Below, one piece after another: positions 13,401-26,630 of a stretch of 64,000 bases of DNA. Below the pieces are notes generated by a model. It did not search any database. It was not told where the DNA came from and saw only the letters and a list, made by a program, of their open reading frames with translations. Source of the DNA: Lasioglossum baleicum (taxonomy: Eukaryota > Arthropoda > Insecta > Hymenoptera > Halictidae); NCBI RefSeq assembly GCF_051020765.1, contig NC_134931.1:19050810-19114809 (forward strand), written 5' to 3'. How positions within the stretch are numbered: the first letter of the stretch is position 1; every line of letters begins with the position of its first letter. The position numbers were made by a program, and so were the translations under genes.

Positions 13401-14467
13401 ATAAATAAAAATTAATGTCCTAAAATTTTGTTTACAAATATCGTTTTTCAATGTTTAAATAAATGACTATACTTATAATAATATCATATCGAGATTGCTT
13501 TCAATATAAATAAAAAGAACCCACTTTGTTTCGTGTCTCTATCATCAGCAGAACAAAAGTGATTGAATTTTGTGCAAGAAACAGGCATTTCGGCGCACTG
13601 TGCGACGAGCTACGAGTAAATACGAAAACAGGACTGTTTCGCCCTGATACACCCCCACCGTTTACATCTACGGACAGAATTCTCGATAAACCCGGTTTTA
13701 ATGGCGAACACATCACACAGGTGCCGCGTATGAAATGGCCGATCTCCCCTTCCCTCTCTCCGACTCCATTAAAGCGGTACACGTCGAATGATTAATGAAA
13801 CAATGAGGAGCACCGTTGAAACGAATCAATGGTATTGAACGACTCGATGCACCGCGCGGAGAAAGTATATGCTCGAATCGTGAAAGGAGCCGATTAAAAT
13901 GAGCACCCGCCGCAAAATGACAAAGACCGTTTTGTAACACGCATCTCGCCGCGTATATTTACGCCGCCGGATATATCCGGCCGCGATAGTAGCCCCGTTT
14001 TCCATGGATCTTTTAATCGTGTACTCTAGTTTCTGAACGCTCGTTAGATTGTCCAAGCTTTGTTCACCCTGTTGCTTTTTTCCCTCCTAGATTCAGCCGC
14101 GGTCATGGGAAATGTTAGGCATATCTCGCCTGGCACCGGACAATAGCATATTTTCTACTCTAGATACTATAAAACCTGTTAGTTCTCTGCACTCGTGTTG
14201 AAACGTGCAGAAACACAAAGATTTTTGAAAATTCAAATACGATATAGGAGATCAAGTTCAAATACAGAAGACTCATATCAAATATAGAAGATAGAACCCT
14301 AAGCAAGTTGTTGGTTCAGTTTTGCTCCTTACTGTATGAATAGAATACGAACGACGGGGTAATGAAGGGTTAACTCCGGTGGTTCTCCTAGACGGTGGTA
14401 GATGAGATACGTTTTCTTTTTCAATCGGATTTTGAATAGCATTCGAGAGCCACGTATAATTAGAATA

Positions 14468-14499
<32 letters not shown>

Positions 14500-17400
14500 G
14501 CTTCGCTTTTTAGCATCCCCCTTGAAGAATAATTTTTTATCGGCTTAGCGGAAGCTGAAAGTTTTAATGAGTTCCAAACGGCGGAAAAACGGCGCTTCAT
14601 TTGCATCAACTTGATAATTCTCGGATGAGTGTTCGTAATGCGAATTTTGAAATGGGTTGGAAGAAGGATCCTAGCTGGAACGTGTCTACGGATAATGTTT
14701 TTCGCATCCCGTCACCGGGAGAAATATGAAGAATTGCGTTTGGAAAGCGGTCCCGAATCTTTTCGCCTGCTATAATTAATTCTCCATGTTTGCGGACGTT
14801 AGCCTCAAGCTATTTGTTTCGGATGTACGGCGTTGACTGACATTTAAAACGCTGGAGCGTGTCCGTCGTACAGATTTACTAGTTTAACACTTTGCACTCG
14901 AAGCAATTTTAATTCGAAAATCATTTCTTTCAAACCAGATCATTTTTATTCTACGTAATCTTGTTTACATTGTGCACATGAAATTTAACCAGTTCTCTCA
15001 TGTAACAGTTGAGCTTTTCACAATTTATAGAAAACAAATTTAATAATAATATTAAAACTGTTTTGAATAATGGTGTGGCAATTTTTACTGGAGCCTCAGA
15101 GTCGCCATTCGAGTGCAAAGGGTTAATCCACGATACATACTGCAGAACGTCCATCATCCGTACTAATCAGAGGAAGACGAGTGCTCGGATAATAAGCAGG
15201 TCGCGATTGGACTCCTTTTACTCGGAAGAGATAGGTTTAATAGAGAAGTTACATTATTTTCGGACAGTGTTCTCGAACCTCTCGGCCACGATTAATTTCC
15301 CAAGTTCATAGGCAGGCTGGAGCAGCTTGTTTCGGCCATCGAAAGTTCGCCGTTGTCTTCGATGGTCTTATTACGTCCCCGGGTAAAAAGATAAAGCGTC
15401 AAATGTTGACCAAGCAATCACGCGGGAGGAAGTTTCAAACTAAGTCAACATCGCTGGCAACCGGGCGCAAAGTTTTGGACCCGAAGTTAGCCCCAATGAC
15501 ATTAGCGCCACTACTCCATGCAGATCTGGCTTTAGAGTCTCTGTACACACACTTTGGGAACCAACGATTCTTGCCGTTCGGTCCATATAGACTACTTGCG
15601 GGCAGGAATCATTAGAGCGGTAAATATTAGCAAAACGGAACGTTTTCTTCCAGCCGAGCGTTCCAATAATTATAAAAGTGCCCAGTCAAGCGCCCGGAAA
15701 TATTCAACTTGTCTTGCTTGCATTGGGCTGTCTTGCGACTGATTGAACCTGCTCGCGCAAAATCAATTCGCTCCGACGTGCACACGGTGCCTCTCTCGGA
15801 ATTATTCGAACGACTAGAGAAATATAACAGTCTCGCTCTTCGCTTTCGCGATCGTTAATCTCGTTGGAAAGCGTTCTTTATTGTCCAAATCGAATGGGTA
15901 TATTATTCATTGTTTTTCACGTCCATGTTCTCTTGTGTTTGAGGAATTCGCATATCTCATGTGTGCATTCGGATCTGCAGTTTAATGAGGATATATAGTT
16001 AATTCTTTCAGGACTCAGTTATGCATTTCAAATAATGTTTCATTACCGGAGTATATGTATACGTTAGCCACGATCATCGGATTTTGCTAAGAAGGGGATG
16101 CCACGGTTGATGGGTCACGGATTTTTCTGAAACTTGCAGTATTTGAAGATCTCATCTCCAAATGTAATTTAGCGACGCAGTAGCGCGCGATTCTCAAGAT
16201 CTTCTGAGAAAATTGCATTTGAAAATCAGTTTATACGCGCGCGTTTTAAGGAGTTCGCGTTAAAAGAGGTTAACAAGAAAAACTGCTTTCGATATTTTCT
16301 TTTTCTTGAAATTGATGCCTCAATTTTAAGCCTTAAAATCTATTATTTATAAGTTATTTTTTGAGTAGAAAATGCATGTTTTTTGTTTGTGGACGTTGGG
16401 AAATAAATCGAACATAAAAATGATACAGAATGTTATATTTACTTTATTATTGAAAATTCTCTCTCTGTATTAATTACGTGCTTGTATGACACGAGCCAGG
16501 GTGATATTCGTCGTAAAAACATGGAAAACAATAATTTTTGGGGCATCCAGCACTATAAATGCAGCATTCGTACAAGAGCACCCTTTTCAGAGGACGTATA
16601 TAAATATCTCTCTATTATCACAGAGCATCTGGTATCTCCAGCATGTAATTAATACAGAGAGAGAATTTTCAATAATAAAGTAAATATAACAGTCTGTATT
16701 ATTTTGATGTTCGATTTATTTCCCAACACCCACACATAAAAAACATGCATCTTCTACTCAAAAAATAACTTACAAACAATAGATTTTAAGGCTTAAAATT
16801 GAGGTATCAATTTCAAGAAAAAACGAATATCGAAAGCAAGACTCTTGTTAACCTTTTAACGCGGACTCCTTAAAACGCGCGCGTACAAACCGATTTTCAA
16901 ATGCAATTTTCTCGGAAAATCTTGAGAAGCGCGCGCTACTGTTTTGCTAAATTACATTTGGAGATGATATCGTCAAAATACTGCAAGTTTCAGAAAAATC
17001 CGTGACCCATCAACCGCGGCATCCCTTTGTAAGATGTAGAATTATTTTCAACGAAATATGGACTCGGTTTTAGGTTTAACTTTTCTGTATTTAACGTGTT
17101 TGCACAAATTCTCATTATAAGACTATAGATTAATATATTAGCGAGTAAAGAATGGACATTCAGAGAAACTTCGTAATACTTTTTAGAGGAGCAAATTGTC
17201 GAAAGAAATACAGTAAATGGATGGCCGGTGCACAAGGGTTAAACAGAAACGAGATAAAATGTGCGAATTCGTCGTTCGATTAATTAAGAGCGACACGTCG
17301 CGCGTCCCACACACACTCTGCTCGATGACGAATGATTGGTTGAACGAATGAATGATGAAATGATAGAATATACGTACGTTACGTACCTTTCAGGTGTTTC

Positions 17401-20400
17401 GGGCAGCACACGAACTCAACACCAGAGAACAGAGATATTCCGCAGGGCAGAAGCATCGCGAAGCTCCTCAGATTCATGTTCCTCTCTCTGCACGTGTCCG
17501 CTGCGGTCGCGTTCCATCTGAAACGGAAAATTCGCGGGGCTCTTTACGAGCTGACATCACCTTTGATCGAGTTCAGGGAACTCGGCGTGCCTCAAAGAGG
17601 CCAGATGAGGAGGAGCGCAAATCCTCTTACAGGGCAAACTAATTTCCCCGGCGCGGTGTCGCGGAACAATCCAAGAAAGTCGATTAAGCCCCGGCCCGAC
17701 CGATCGGCATAAACTTTTCAAACGCGAACATTCTTGGAACTGTTGCGTTCCTGCTCCGAGGGTATAATAATTCCGGTAAGCGAGCCCGTTTCCGCTCAGG
17801 AAAGACGAAAGCTGTTCGCGGAATGTTCTTATTATAGTTTTACTCGGTTCCTTATAAAGAGGCTTCGCCATGTTCTAGTCTTTAACATTTAACTCTTGCG
17901 CGACCCTTAAATATGTTATAGTTCCACGAGGTTCTTCGAACAGCCTCGGTTAATGTTCGTTCGTTTTCGTTTTACGCGTCAGGCCACTGGTTTTGCTTTA
18001 AATTTAGTAGACGATTGTGAACGTTCGTGTTCTATTTTCGAAGGGATTTTATTAAATTCAGTGTCCAATGTTCGCAGAGGCGTTGCTGAGTAACGAGACA
18101 GTAGATACAGCTTAGCAATGCGGCAATTTCAGCAGCGGAACCGTATCGAATAGATCCGACAGTTAAAGTGTTAAGTCTCTGCCGAGGAGTGCGGCGTTCT
18201 CCATTTTCATTAACTATAAAACACGATCCCATGCTTTTGCCAGGTGTAGCAGAAGCACGGTTGCACGGGAATCGATAGTTGGCTCGTTGCCTTCGGTGTT
18301 CGTTGAAATTCCGTTCCTTACCTGTGAGATTCCCAGCATTTCGTCTGATTGTGGAGGTGGTCGAAGAGGCAGCCTTCCGGAACGAGCAGCGCGTCGCTTT
18401 GGAACGGGCCCTCTGAAATGAAATAGCCGTGAACAGAAACGAGAGTCGAACTTTCCGTGGAAAAACGCGCGCGGCCTGCATCGGGAGAATCCGCGAACAC
18501 ACAAATCGGCTTCGTTTGCTGTGCCGAGTTGGTTAGCGATTTCGCAGAGAAAGAAGAAAAAAAGATTTACCATTTCCTCTCGCGAGCGCTTTTAAAATTA
18601 TTCCTCTCTATCATTTTCAAGGGAACCGTTCAAATTGATGAAAAAAGACGGGGCTGCGCGAACCTGTCGAAATTGCCACTTGGCATTCCCGACACGACGA
18701 CGTTCGATAAAAATGCTTCGGCAATTTTTTCTCCTCCCAAAGTAATTTTTTTACTGTTTTTTTTATCTTTTTTGTGCAATATAATTCGATGTCCTTTTTT
18801 ATGAAATTGTATTGCTTTTACTCGAAATGAAATACTCCGTTGTAATATCTATGTTTTTTTCACCGAGGTACCGTTCGAGACTTTTAATAACGTGTCTCGT
18901 AGCGAACGATTGTTCTTCATTCATTATAGTGCGTCTAATCGGATGATTCGTGATGTTTTGCAAACTTTCGGTACACCCTGTAGATACGTGTGTCTCTACT
19001 CAACTCCTTAATACGAGCTCTCTCTGCCGCTATACGCAGCACTCGACAACCCCGAAGAATCAATACAGCAGAAACTGCAAATCAGAGTCACTCTGCTGGG
19101 ATTGAACGTAAACTCGTAAAAGATTCTACGGTGGCGGTCACGATCGGATTATGGGGGCCATCCCTCCGAGCAACATCGTCTAATAATTTTTCAATTTTGA
19201 TCAAACGTGCTACGGACACGTCGTAAACCGCTGTACATATTCCTCCATTGAAAAATCAAGTTCAAGGCGGAACTCTTCTGCGCACGTTGCGAAACGTGGT
19301 TTTTAAACAGTTTTTTTATTACTTATATGTTTTAATTTTTACATGTTATTCAGTAGTGTGACATAAAAATTGCAAAACGATAAGCAGCTTAGTCGTAGCA
19401 TAAATACGAAAATAAATTCATAAAAATTGTTAAATCTCACAACATCCACGCCGGAACGTCATCCCAAAGAGAAAAAGGCTGTCAAACAAGCCCGTACTCC
19501 ATTGCAGCACTCAATAACCCATAAAAACCATATCGAAACCAATCTCAACACAATTATCATATTTTTTTTCCAAAGTTAAGGATAAGAGTCGCTTGAACTA
19601 CCATATATCATTGCCAGTAAACGCAGTCTTTTTAAAGTACCGACAGGGAAATCCGGATTTTCCGTCATTTTTCGGTGATTTTAATTTCGTGCGGCCAGAA
19701 TTTTTCGCCGAGGAAATACCGGAGAAATTATCTAACGCGTGCCTCGCTAATTGCAATGTTCCAGATTTTATCAGAAGTTTTATTCGGCCGTTACCGCTGG
19801 GGATAAAAACGTTCCATTGTATATTTCGCAAATTCATACTGATTTTTCTATCTCGATGTTTCACTTTTTGTGTAGAACCAGTACAGCGCCTCATTATAGG
19901 AAATACTCATAAGTGTATTTACCATTTATTCAACATTAAATATGAATGTAATATTAAACACTGCATTTTAAAAGTGAATTTTGCAGATGCATTTAAGGAT
20001 TAACACATTACCGACCGGTGATTATTGCATAATTTTGAAAAATCTATGGTATGTACATGGCTAAACACTTTTTAATGGAACCTTCGATAGCGACAACAAT
20101 TTTCATTGTGCACGAACAAGTCACCAACAATATCGTCATCTAATAGTCTCATTTAAGATGGCAATGTAAAAGAAAATTTCTATGCTTTCTTTTGGTACAG
20201 CACACAATTATTGAAAATCCTATTAATAGGCTTCCGGTAGGTAAAGTGTTAAGAAACGGAGTAAATGTGTACGTGGCAGCTGGCGTTTAATGGTAGACAA
20301 TTTTTATTTATCATAGGATCCGCAGTCTAGTCATAATACAGTAAAAGCGCGTTGGATCATTCCATGCCAAATCGATCACTCTTTGCAAGCACCATCGTCG

Positions 20401-23400
20401 ATTTTGTTCTAAATGAAATATGTTGTAGTCCATGTGAAATTAGGGGGGGTTTAAGTCGTCACTTTGCCGGATTCGAATTTTTTGGAAATGGCAGGCCTTC
20501 AAAGTTTTCAACTTTTGCCCATTTCGGCGAAAACGTGCCTCACTTACGAATTTTTATCTTGGGAACTATTTGTCCGATTGAGCTACATTCTTTTTTGTTT
20601 TATTCGGAAAGGATTGGGCTATTACAAAATCATTTTTTCAACCCCGACAATCAAGTAATAACTAAACGATCAGTGTCAGTGCAGAACACGGCTGTTTGAC
20701 AGCAAACGCGCTTTTACTGTAGCTGGGAAATTAATTTAACCTGTGAATTGAACGTTGCTAGGAACTTTAGTCGAACTAATTGGTTAAAGACTTATTATCT
20801 CAATCAACAAGGTTGCTCGACGATAAACGCATAAACTGAGATTAACAAGAAATAAAACCAGCGAGACGCACGATATTTTCTGCGCTAGTGCGATAAAGAT
20901 TGACTGTGGCGAGGAGGAAATGAATATTAAAGAGATCGGCGCCGGGTAAAATTGTACTGTGAAAGATGTAATTATCTTGCGGTTCTTTAAAAGTGAAATA
21001 AACGAAGATCTCGGCCGCGATACGGTAATGACTGATTATTGAATGGCGTCGATGACGCTGTTAAAGCGTCATTGGATGGATGGATAGAATGGTTTACCCT
21101 CGTTAAAGAGCACGATCGTAGTCCCGCGCGTTGCCGCGCAAATGGTTCAAATATACTCTTAATTAGAACGGTGAATGGCCGACCGTAAAAAAGTTGATAC
21201 GTTTACCGTTCCATTCAATACAGGCGTGAATTTCAGTTTGTGTTTCTACGGAATCGCGCGATTTCAACTCGCGAAATACATTCAACCGGTTTGCAACTTC
21301 TCATCCGCGCGAAATTGCCGGCTTTCGTTTTCAAGATTTCGCGTGGGCTTTAACTCTCGCGGAACATTTCATTGATTAACTCGTTTAATGATACCTCGAG
21401 GAAACACTTAATTTTGGTAATTGCCGAGTGGGCAGTAGAAGTTGCGCAGTTCGTGAATTTTAATAAATTCATTATACGCCTCCGTTTTCGAGAAGACGTA
21501 TTTCAATGTTGTATATGATTTATGGAGTATCGCGTACGCGTTGTAATAAAGTTATTTAATAAAATCTGCAACACGGAGGAATAATTTTAATGAAGGGAGC
21601 ACTTCGTTTCATGAAATTGTGGAATTTGGAAGAGAGAGGTATGAAATTCACGATTTCGAGAATATCGTGGGTTTTAATAAATTCATCGTGGTTTAAAGGT
21701 ACAAATCTTGAACTCTGAATAAAATTTCCAGTGTGGGGGAATAGTTTAGAATAATTTCGTCATCTGTACGTACCGAGACATCTGTAGGGCTTGACCCAAC
21801 GAGACAATTTGCATTTGGTTCTTCCAGGCTTGCACCATCCGCTGACCCTTACGTAGTGCGAGGACTCAACAATGTTGGTGATGTCTCTCTTAGGGTAAGC
21901 CTGAAAACATCGGGGTTATCATATCTTATCACTTCAAACTTTTAGAAGAAAAGTCTGTACAACGAGAACCAAGAAAAAAAGCGATCAAGTCGATAAGATG
22001 ATGCTTACATCGGAACATAAACTTTACGGCACACACCTTTTTCAGAAAAACATCTTGCAGTACACAGGTTCGCAAACGCAAACATTGCATGGTGCATTTA
22101 TTGCTCATTAACCATTACAGAATATTAAACGTGCGTGGCGTGCAACAATTTTTCCGTAGCGATATCTTTGATAAAATGTTTCGTATCCAATCTACTTTCA
22201 TCAAGATACCGAGCTACATATTTTAATTAATTTTCTTGCTCGATCCTCCCGAGATTTTAATAAATGTTTCTCCTCGCTGTTATGGCCGGTAATAATTAAA
22301 TTGTTTCGAGACCTGAACAGTAAAAGTTCCTTCGGGTAATTCTTTTTTTGCGAGCCGCCGTTATTTCTCATGACAGAATAAAGATCACACATAATTGATC
22401 TAGTTCGACTAATTGCTTCAATCAAATGATCGCTGATGCGAATGAAATTCACAGTTCCGTGAACCACGGCGCGGCGCGCACTGAAAATTGCTTTACTGCC
22501 TTTTAAGCTAATTTATGGTGCTCCCTGCCATCATTAATTCATTTACCACTACTACCGCTGATGACACTAGTTGAATACATTTAAAGAATTAATAGCGACG
22601 ATTAAATTGCAGACCTTTCTGCATTCGTATATAAAACATTTATCCGTGACCGGTCTTGTGCTGCTCTATAAATACCTACAACAATTTCAGAACTACACAT
22701 TTTCGGCAAATTCAGTGTTACCAAAACTAACACCTACGAAAATAAATTTTGGTTTACGAAACGCGATTTAACCATCCCCTATCTTCGCCATTAGAAATAT
22801 TAAAAAGTGTTCGATTGCTTTGCTATGGTATTTAAATTGCTCTATAATTTTCTCATAGAGGTAGACAGTTTGTTACTTAATATTTATTAAAAAGCAAAAC
22901 GAACTCAGGACTTGTTCGACTCCAATCGCAAGAACGATAACACCCCAGAAGAATCAATTCCCATCGAGAGATCGTGCTCGCGGCCTCGTTGGGGGGGAAA
23001 AATCGGTTCATCGGATGCATACACATGCAATTTCACGTGCGCCGAGGGATATCGCGAGTTGCGGGGGTGTGTTGTGTGTAGTCGCGGCGTTAATTTCGAT
23101 CGCCGCGAGCAAGCGATCCAGTGCCTTTCACCCGATAATGGCTCGCATGCATCGACGACACGCGATGCGAGTCACTTGACAGGGATCGGGGAAAACCGAT
23201 CCGTGTCAGTGAATCGAGAACCACTTCTCGCCCGACTTCGCTGGCGCCCGCCGTGAAACATTTGCGATCACGCCGCAAAGCCACGCCGCAAAACAGAGAG
23301 CCCCCATCTCTCGATCACAAGGACCCTAATTGTCCGACTTCAACGAGCTTTTTCTCGAGACAATGCGATATACTGGCTCCCGAAGACGCACACGGCGAGC

Positions 23401-26400
23401 TTCAGATGCTCGATGATTTTCCAGGTGCTAACTATTTACACTGCAATCGCTAGACGATCCAGAAAACAATCCGTTTTCGATGCTTTTACGGTTGCCGAGA
23501 TACTTGTGCAAAATAAAAATTGTCTGCTTCGATCGCAAGAAATGGAAACTAAATTGAATGTTATTATTTCTTCGCTTAATGATTTCAATGAAGGAGAAAT
23601 CGTACGGACATATTCAATTCTTAAAATTTTTCAACAATTTTGAATTTTTCGATCATCTTCTCGATTCTCCTATAAATGCATAAAGATCCGCAGTCTACTT
23701 ATTGCAATTTTGACTGTAGATGATGTTTCGGATCATTCGCTGCTTCATTGAATTTTTACCACGTTTTTATTAGCTCGCTTTTTTGTTTGTTTGTCTGTTC
23801 GGTGGCAAATTTTGCAATTGATTTTAAACTAACTTCCTGATGAGCTAGTTTTGAAACATATTCGTGAAGGTATTTCTTGTGCACAAGATGAGCAACATGA
23901 TAAAGGTTTTGATAAAAAGTAATTACAATTTTCCACGTTCTAGCATCAGCAAGATACGTATCTAGAAACAGTGTCTGTGGACGATACGATCGACATTTCG
24001 GCGGCGACTTCTTTCGCAAATATCGCACCTCGAAGGACCGTCCGAGGATTAAATAAGTAGAAGCTGCAGCATCGAAGTCGAACGATCAGGGTCATCGGCT
24101 CGCCGAAACGCTAACAACAGTGACGTGCAATTGCGTGCAGAGTCGCGTTCGCATACTCGACTGCGGACTTTTTTACGGACCGGTTGCGCGGCCGTGCCCA
24201 ACAGAAACGAACGACCGCGAACGGGGCTCGTGGGTGGTTTTAATGGAAGAGGCGGCCTTCTAGTAAAAGGAACGCGTGTTCGCTTACCTTCTTGCAGTAT
24301 TCGAGGATCTCGAGTTTGTCCGTCATGCAGCTCTTCTTGTCGGCGGAGGAGACCCAGCGGCCCTGCTCGCCCATGTGCTGCGCCAGATACACCTCGCCGG
24401 TCTCGCATAATGTCGCAACCTTCGCAAAGTGTTTTTCGCATAAAAAGAAAGTCACCCCAGTCTCGGGCCTGTCACCGGATCATCTCCCCCGCGAAATAAA
24501 ACGCGGCGATGGTGACGACGACGACGACATACGTAGCCTCCTACTACCTACTTACTCGACACACGCGATAAATCTTAAAACGCCGCGCGCCGGAGAAACT
24601 TTGCGTCGCGAGCGACCTTTTCAAACCCGACACGGGCTCTACACGCCGGACGGTCTGAATACAAAAATTCCCCCCCGGTTATCTTCGCGAACGGGAGAGA
24701 GAGAAATGCTGGTCGCGAACGTTCCCAGCACCTGGCACGCGAAAATCTTCGGGATTCGCACGGACGACGATATCCCCGGAAACTGCTCGCCCGACAGTTC
24801 AACCACCTCTAAATGCCCAGCTGCAGTCTTAGACGCGACAGCCAGTTTCTTGAACGAATTGCGAGGCGAGTTCCGCGGGATAAACTAGTTTCTGTGCACC
24901 CTTTTCAACGAAATTACTTCTTTAATGTTCGTCCGAACGATTCGCGGCTGTTCCGAGGTGTTCGTTTAAACCATTCAGGACGAACGTGGTTCCTACGGCA
25001 CGAAAAATGATTTATATTCTCGAGAGATTTGAGGTTTTTTTTTTATTCTCAAGTAGCATCGAGTAGATGTTCGTCGAACATGTTTTAGTCTTAGAACCGC
25101 GTTAGAATTCACACAAGATAAAGGGGTTGAAGAATTATTCAGATCTGCGACGTCATACAGATTCTCGAGGGACAGTTCTCTTCAAAAGTTCCTCTTTTTA
25201 ATGAAGTTTCATAACTAGATTCCGGATATTATGAACTCATGGCATTTTTCAGAAACTTCGTATACGTACTCGGAGGATTTATAATTTTTAATACCAATTT
25301 ACCTCCCGGCGTAAAATGAAGCTCTCAACGGTGCGTAACAAAAGTAAACAGTTACAGTTTTTTATTCATAGAAACCTCTGAAAAACTGTGAAAATCGTTC
25401 TCTCCTCAAATAAATAAAGTTCTAGAGTGCTGGAGAAACAAAAAATCTTCTGAAGCTAACAGGACACCCAATAAAATCGCCAATATTTTAGAAGTTGCTT
25501 CCAGTAGACGTAATCGAAACTTGATCGGAAGAACAACATCTGATTCCTCGTTAAAACTTGCTGCTATCAGAAACCATGAACTAAAAAGCGGTAATCGAAC
25601 CTTTACAATCTTAACACTGGGTTTACGGAGCACTAAAAGTGACTGTATTATGCAATGCTCCGTAAAAAGAACGGAAATGTGTTCACTAAGATTTTCGGCG
25701 ATTTTTATTATTGTACGATACATGCTCGCTGAAATAGGATGCATCTTCATAATCCGAAGGATGTGCCAAATTGAAAAGATTAGCGTGTAATGTTAATGGT
25801 GGAATGCGCGAGTCGACATACAGGAACGAAATTAAACGACTCGACAACACATTCATTTGCAAGCCAGCGCAACGATCCGTTTCACTTTCGTCCCTCGTAA
25901 ACGACCATAATAATCCGTCCCGAATTAATTACATACAATCTCGAACATAATTTCCTGCTCCACTTTCTTCCGTGAAAAACCAATTACGTCCACTCGAGCG
26001 GCTCCACCGTTGTCGTTCGAATAATATCTCTGTCCATCTGCTCGATGCTATTTGCGTGACTATCCTCGCATTTCGCCGCGGAATCGGGCGCATGTTTTAT
26101 GCATAAATCGGCTGCATTGAACCATTACCGATGTATTAAGAAACATCGCGTCAACGTTCCACAAAAGCCGCGATAAAATCGAGGTCGACCGATTCGAGTC
26201 TCCGGCTCGTTACGGGTCTCTCGGACACAGAGTACAGAGAGAGAGGGAGAGAGAGCGAGAGAAAGAGAGAGAAGAAAATTAACCAGAGAATCGATGCGAG
26301 ACTGGAGCCACGAACGGAAACGATTCCGAGACTCGTCTATTCTATAGAGAACAGCAGCTGTGAAATCGCGAATGCAAAATCGCGAGACGCTCGGGGGGGG

Positions 26401-26574
26401 GGGGCTCGATGACATTCGCAATTCGCAAGAAAAAGGAAACGTGCATCCTCGAGTGGTACTCACCTGCGGCTCTGATCTTCCTCCAGCTGGTGCCAACTCG
26501 AGCCTCTCCGACACCGCCTGCAATGCAGAAAACCACCGGTGAAATTCAGCACGCGTGAAACGGTGTACGCGAGC

Positions 26575-26630
<56 letters not shown>

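Larger units (their letters stand above)
8233..17386 (-). other. Appl intron 6 (~9.2 kb) between E1 and acidic-region exons
   Basis: Contains the hairpin at 9.4 kb, the 797-bp Transib-like element, a TTAA MITE and the long inverted repeat at 16.1-17.0 kb. The part around 10,970-11,800 is GC-richer with long chance ORFs on both strands. No conserved exon was recognised, although alternative exons in this position cannot be excluded. Confidence 0.6.
18413..26463 (-). other. Appl introns 2-4 around exons 3 and 4
   Basis: Intron 2 (24,420-26,463), intron 3 (21,901-24,287) and intron 4 (18,413-21,773). Apart from the two small transposons in intron 4 and the GA and G tracts in intron 2, I see nothing coding. 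A lone TA-flanked right end ACACCCTGTAG sits at 18,972-18,982 without a partner. Confidence 0.6.

Noticed and set aside
18972..18982. Lone ACACCCTGTAG as a transposon border
   Set aside because: No inverted partner within a few kilobases; left unassigned.
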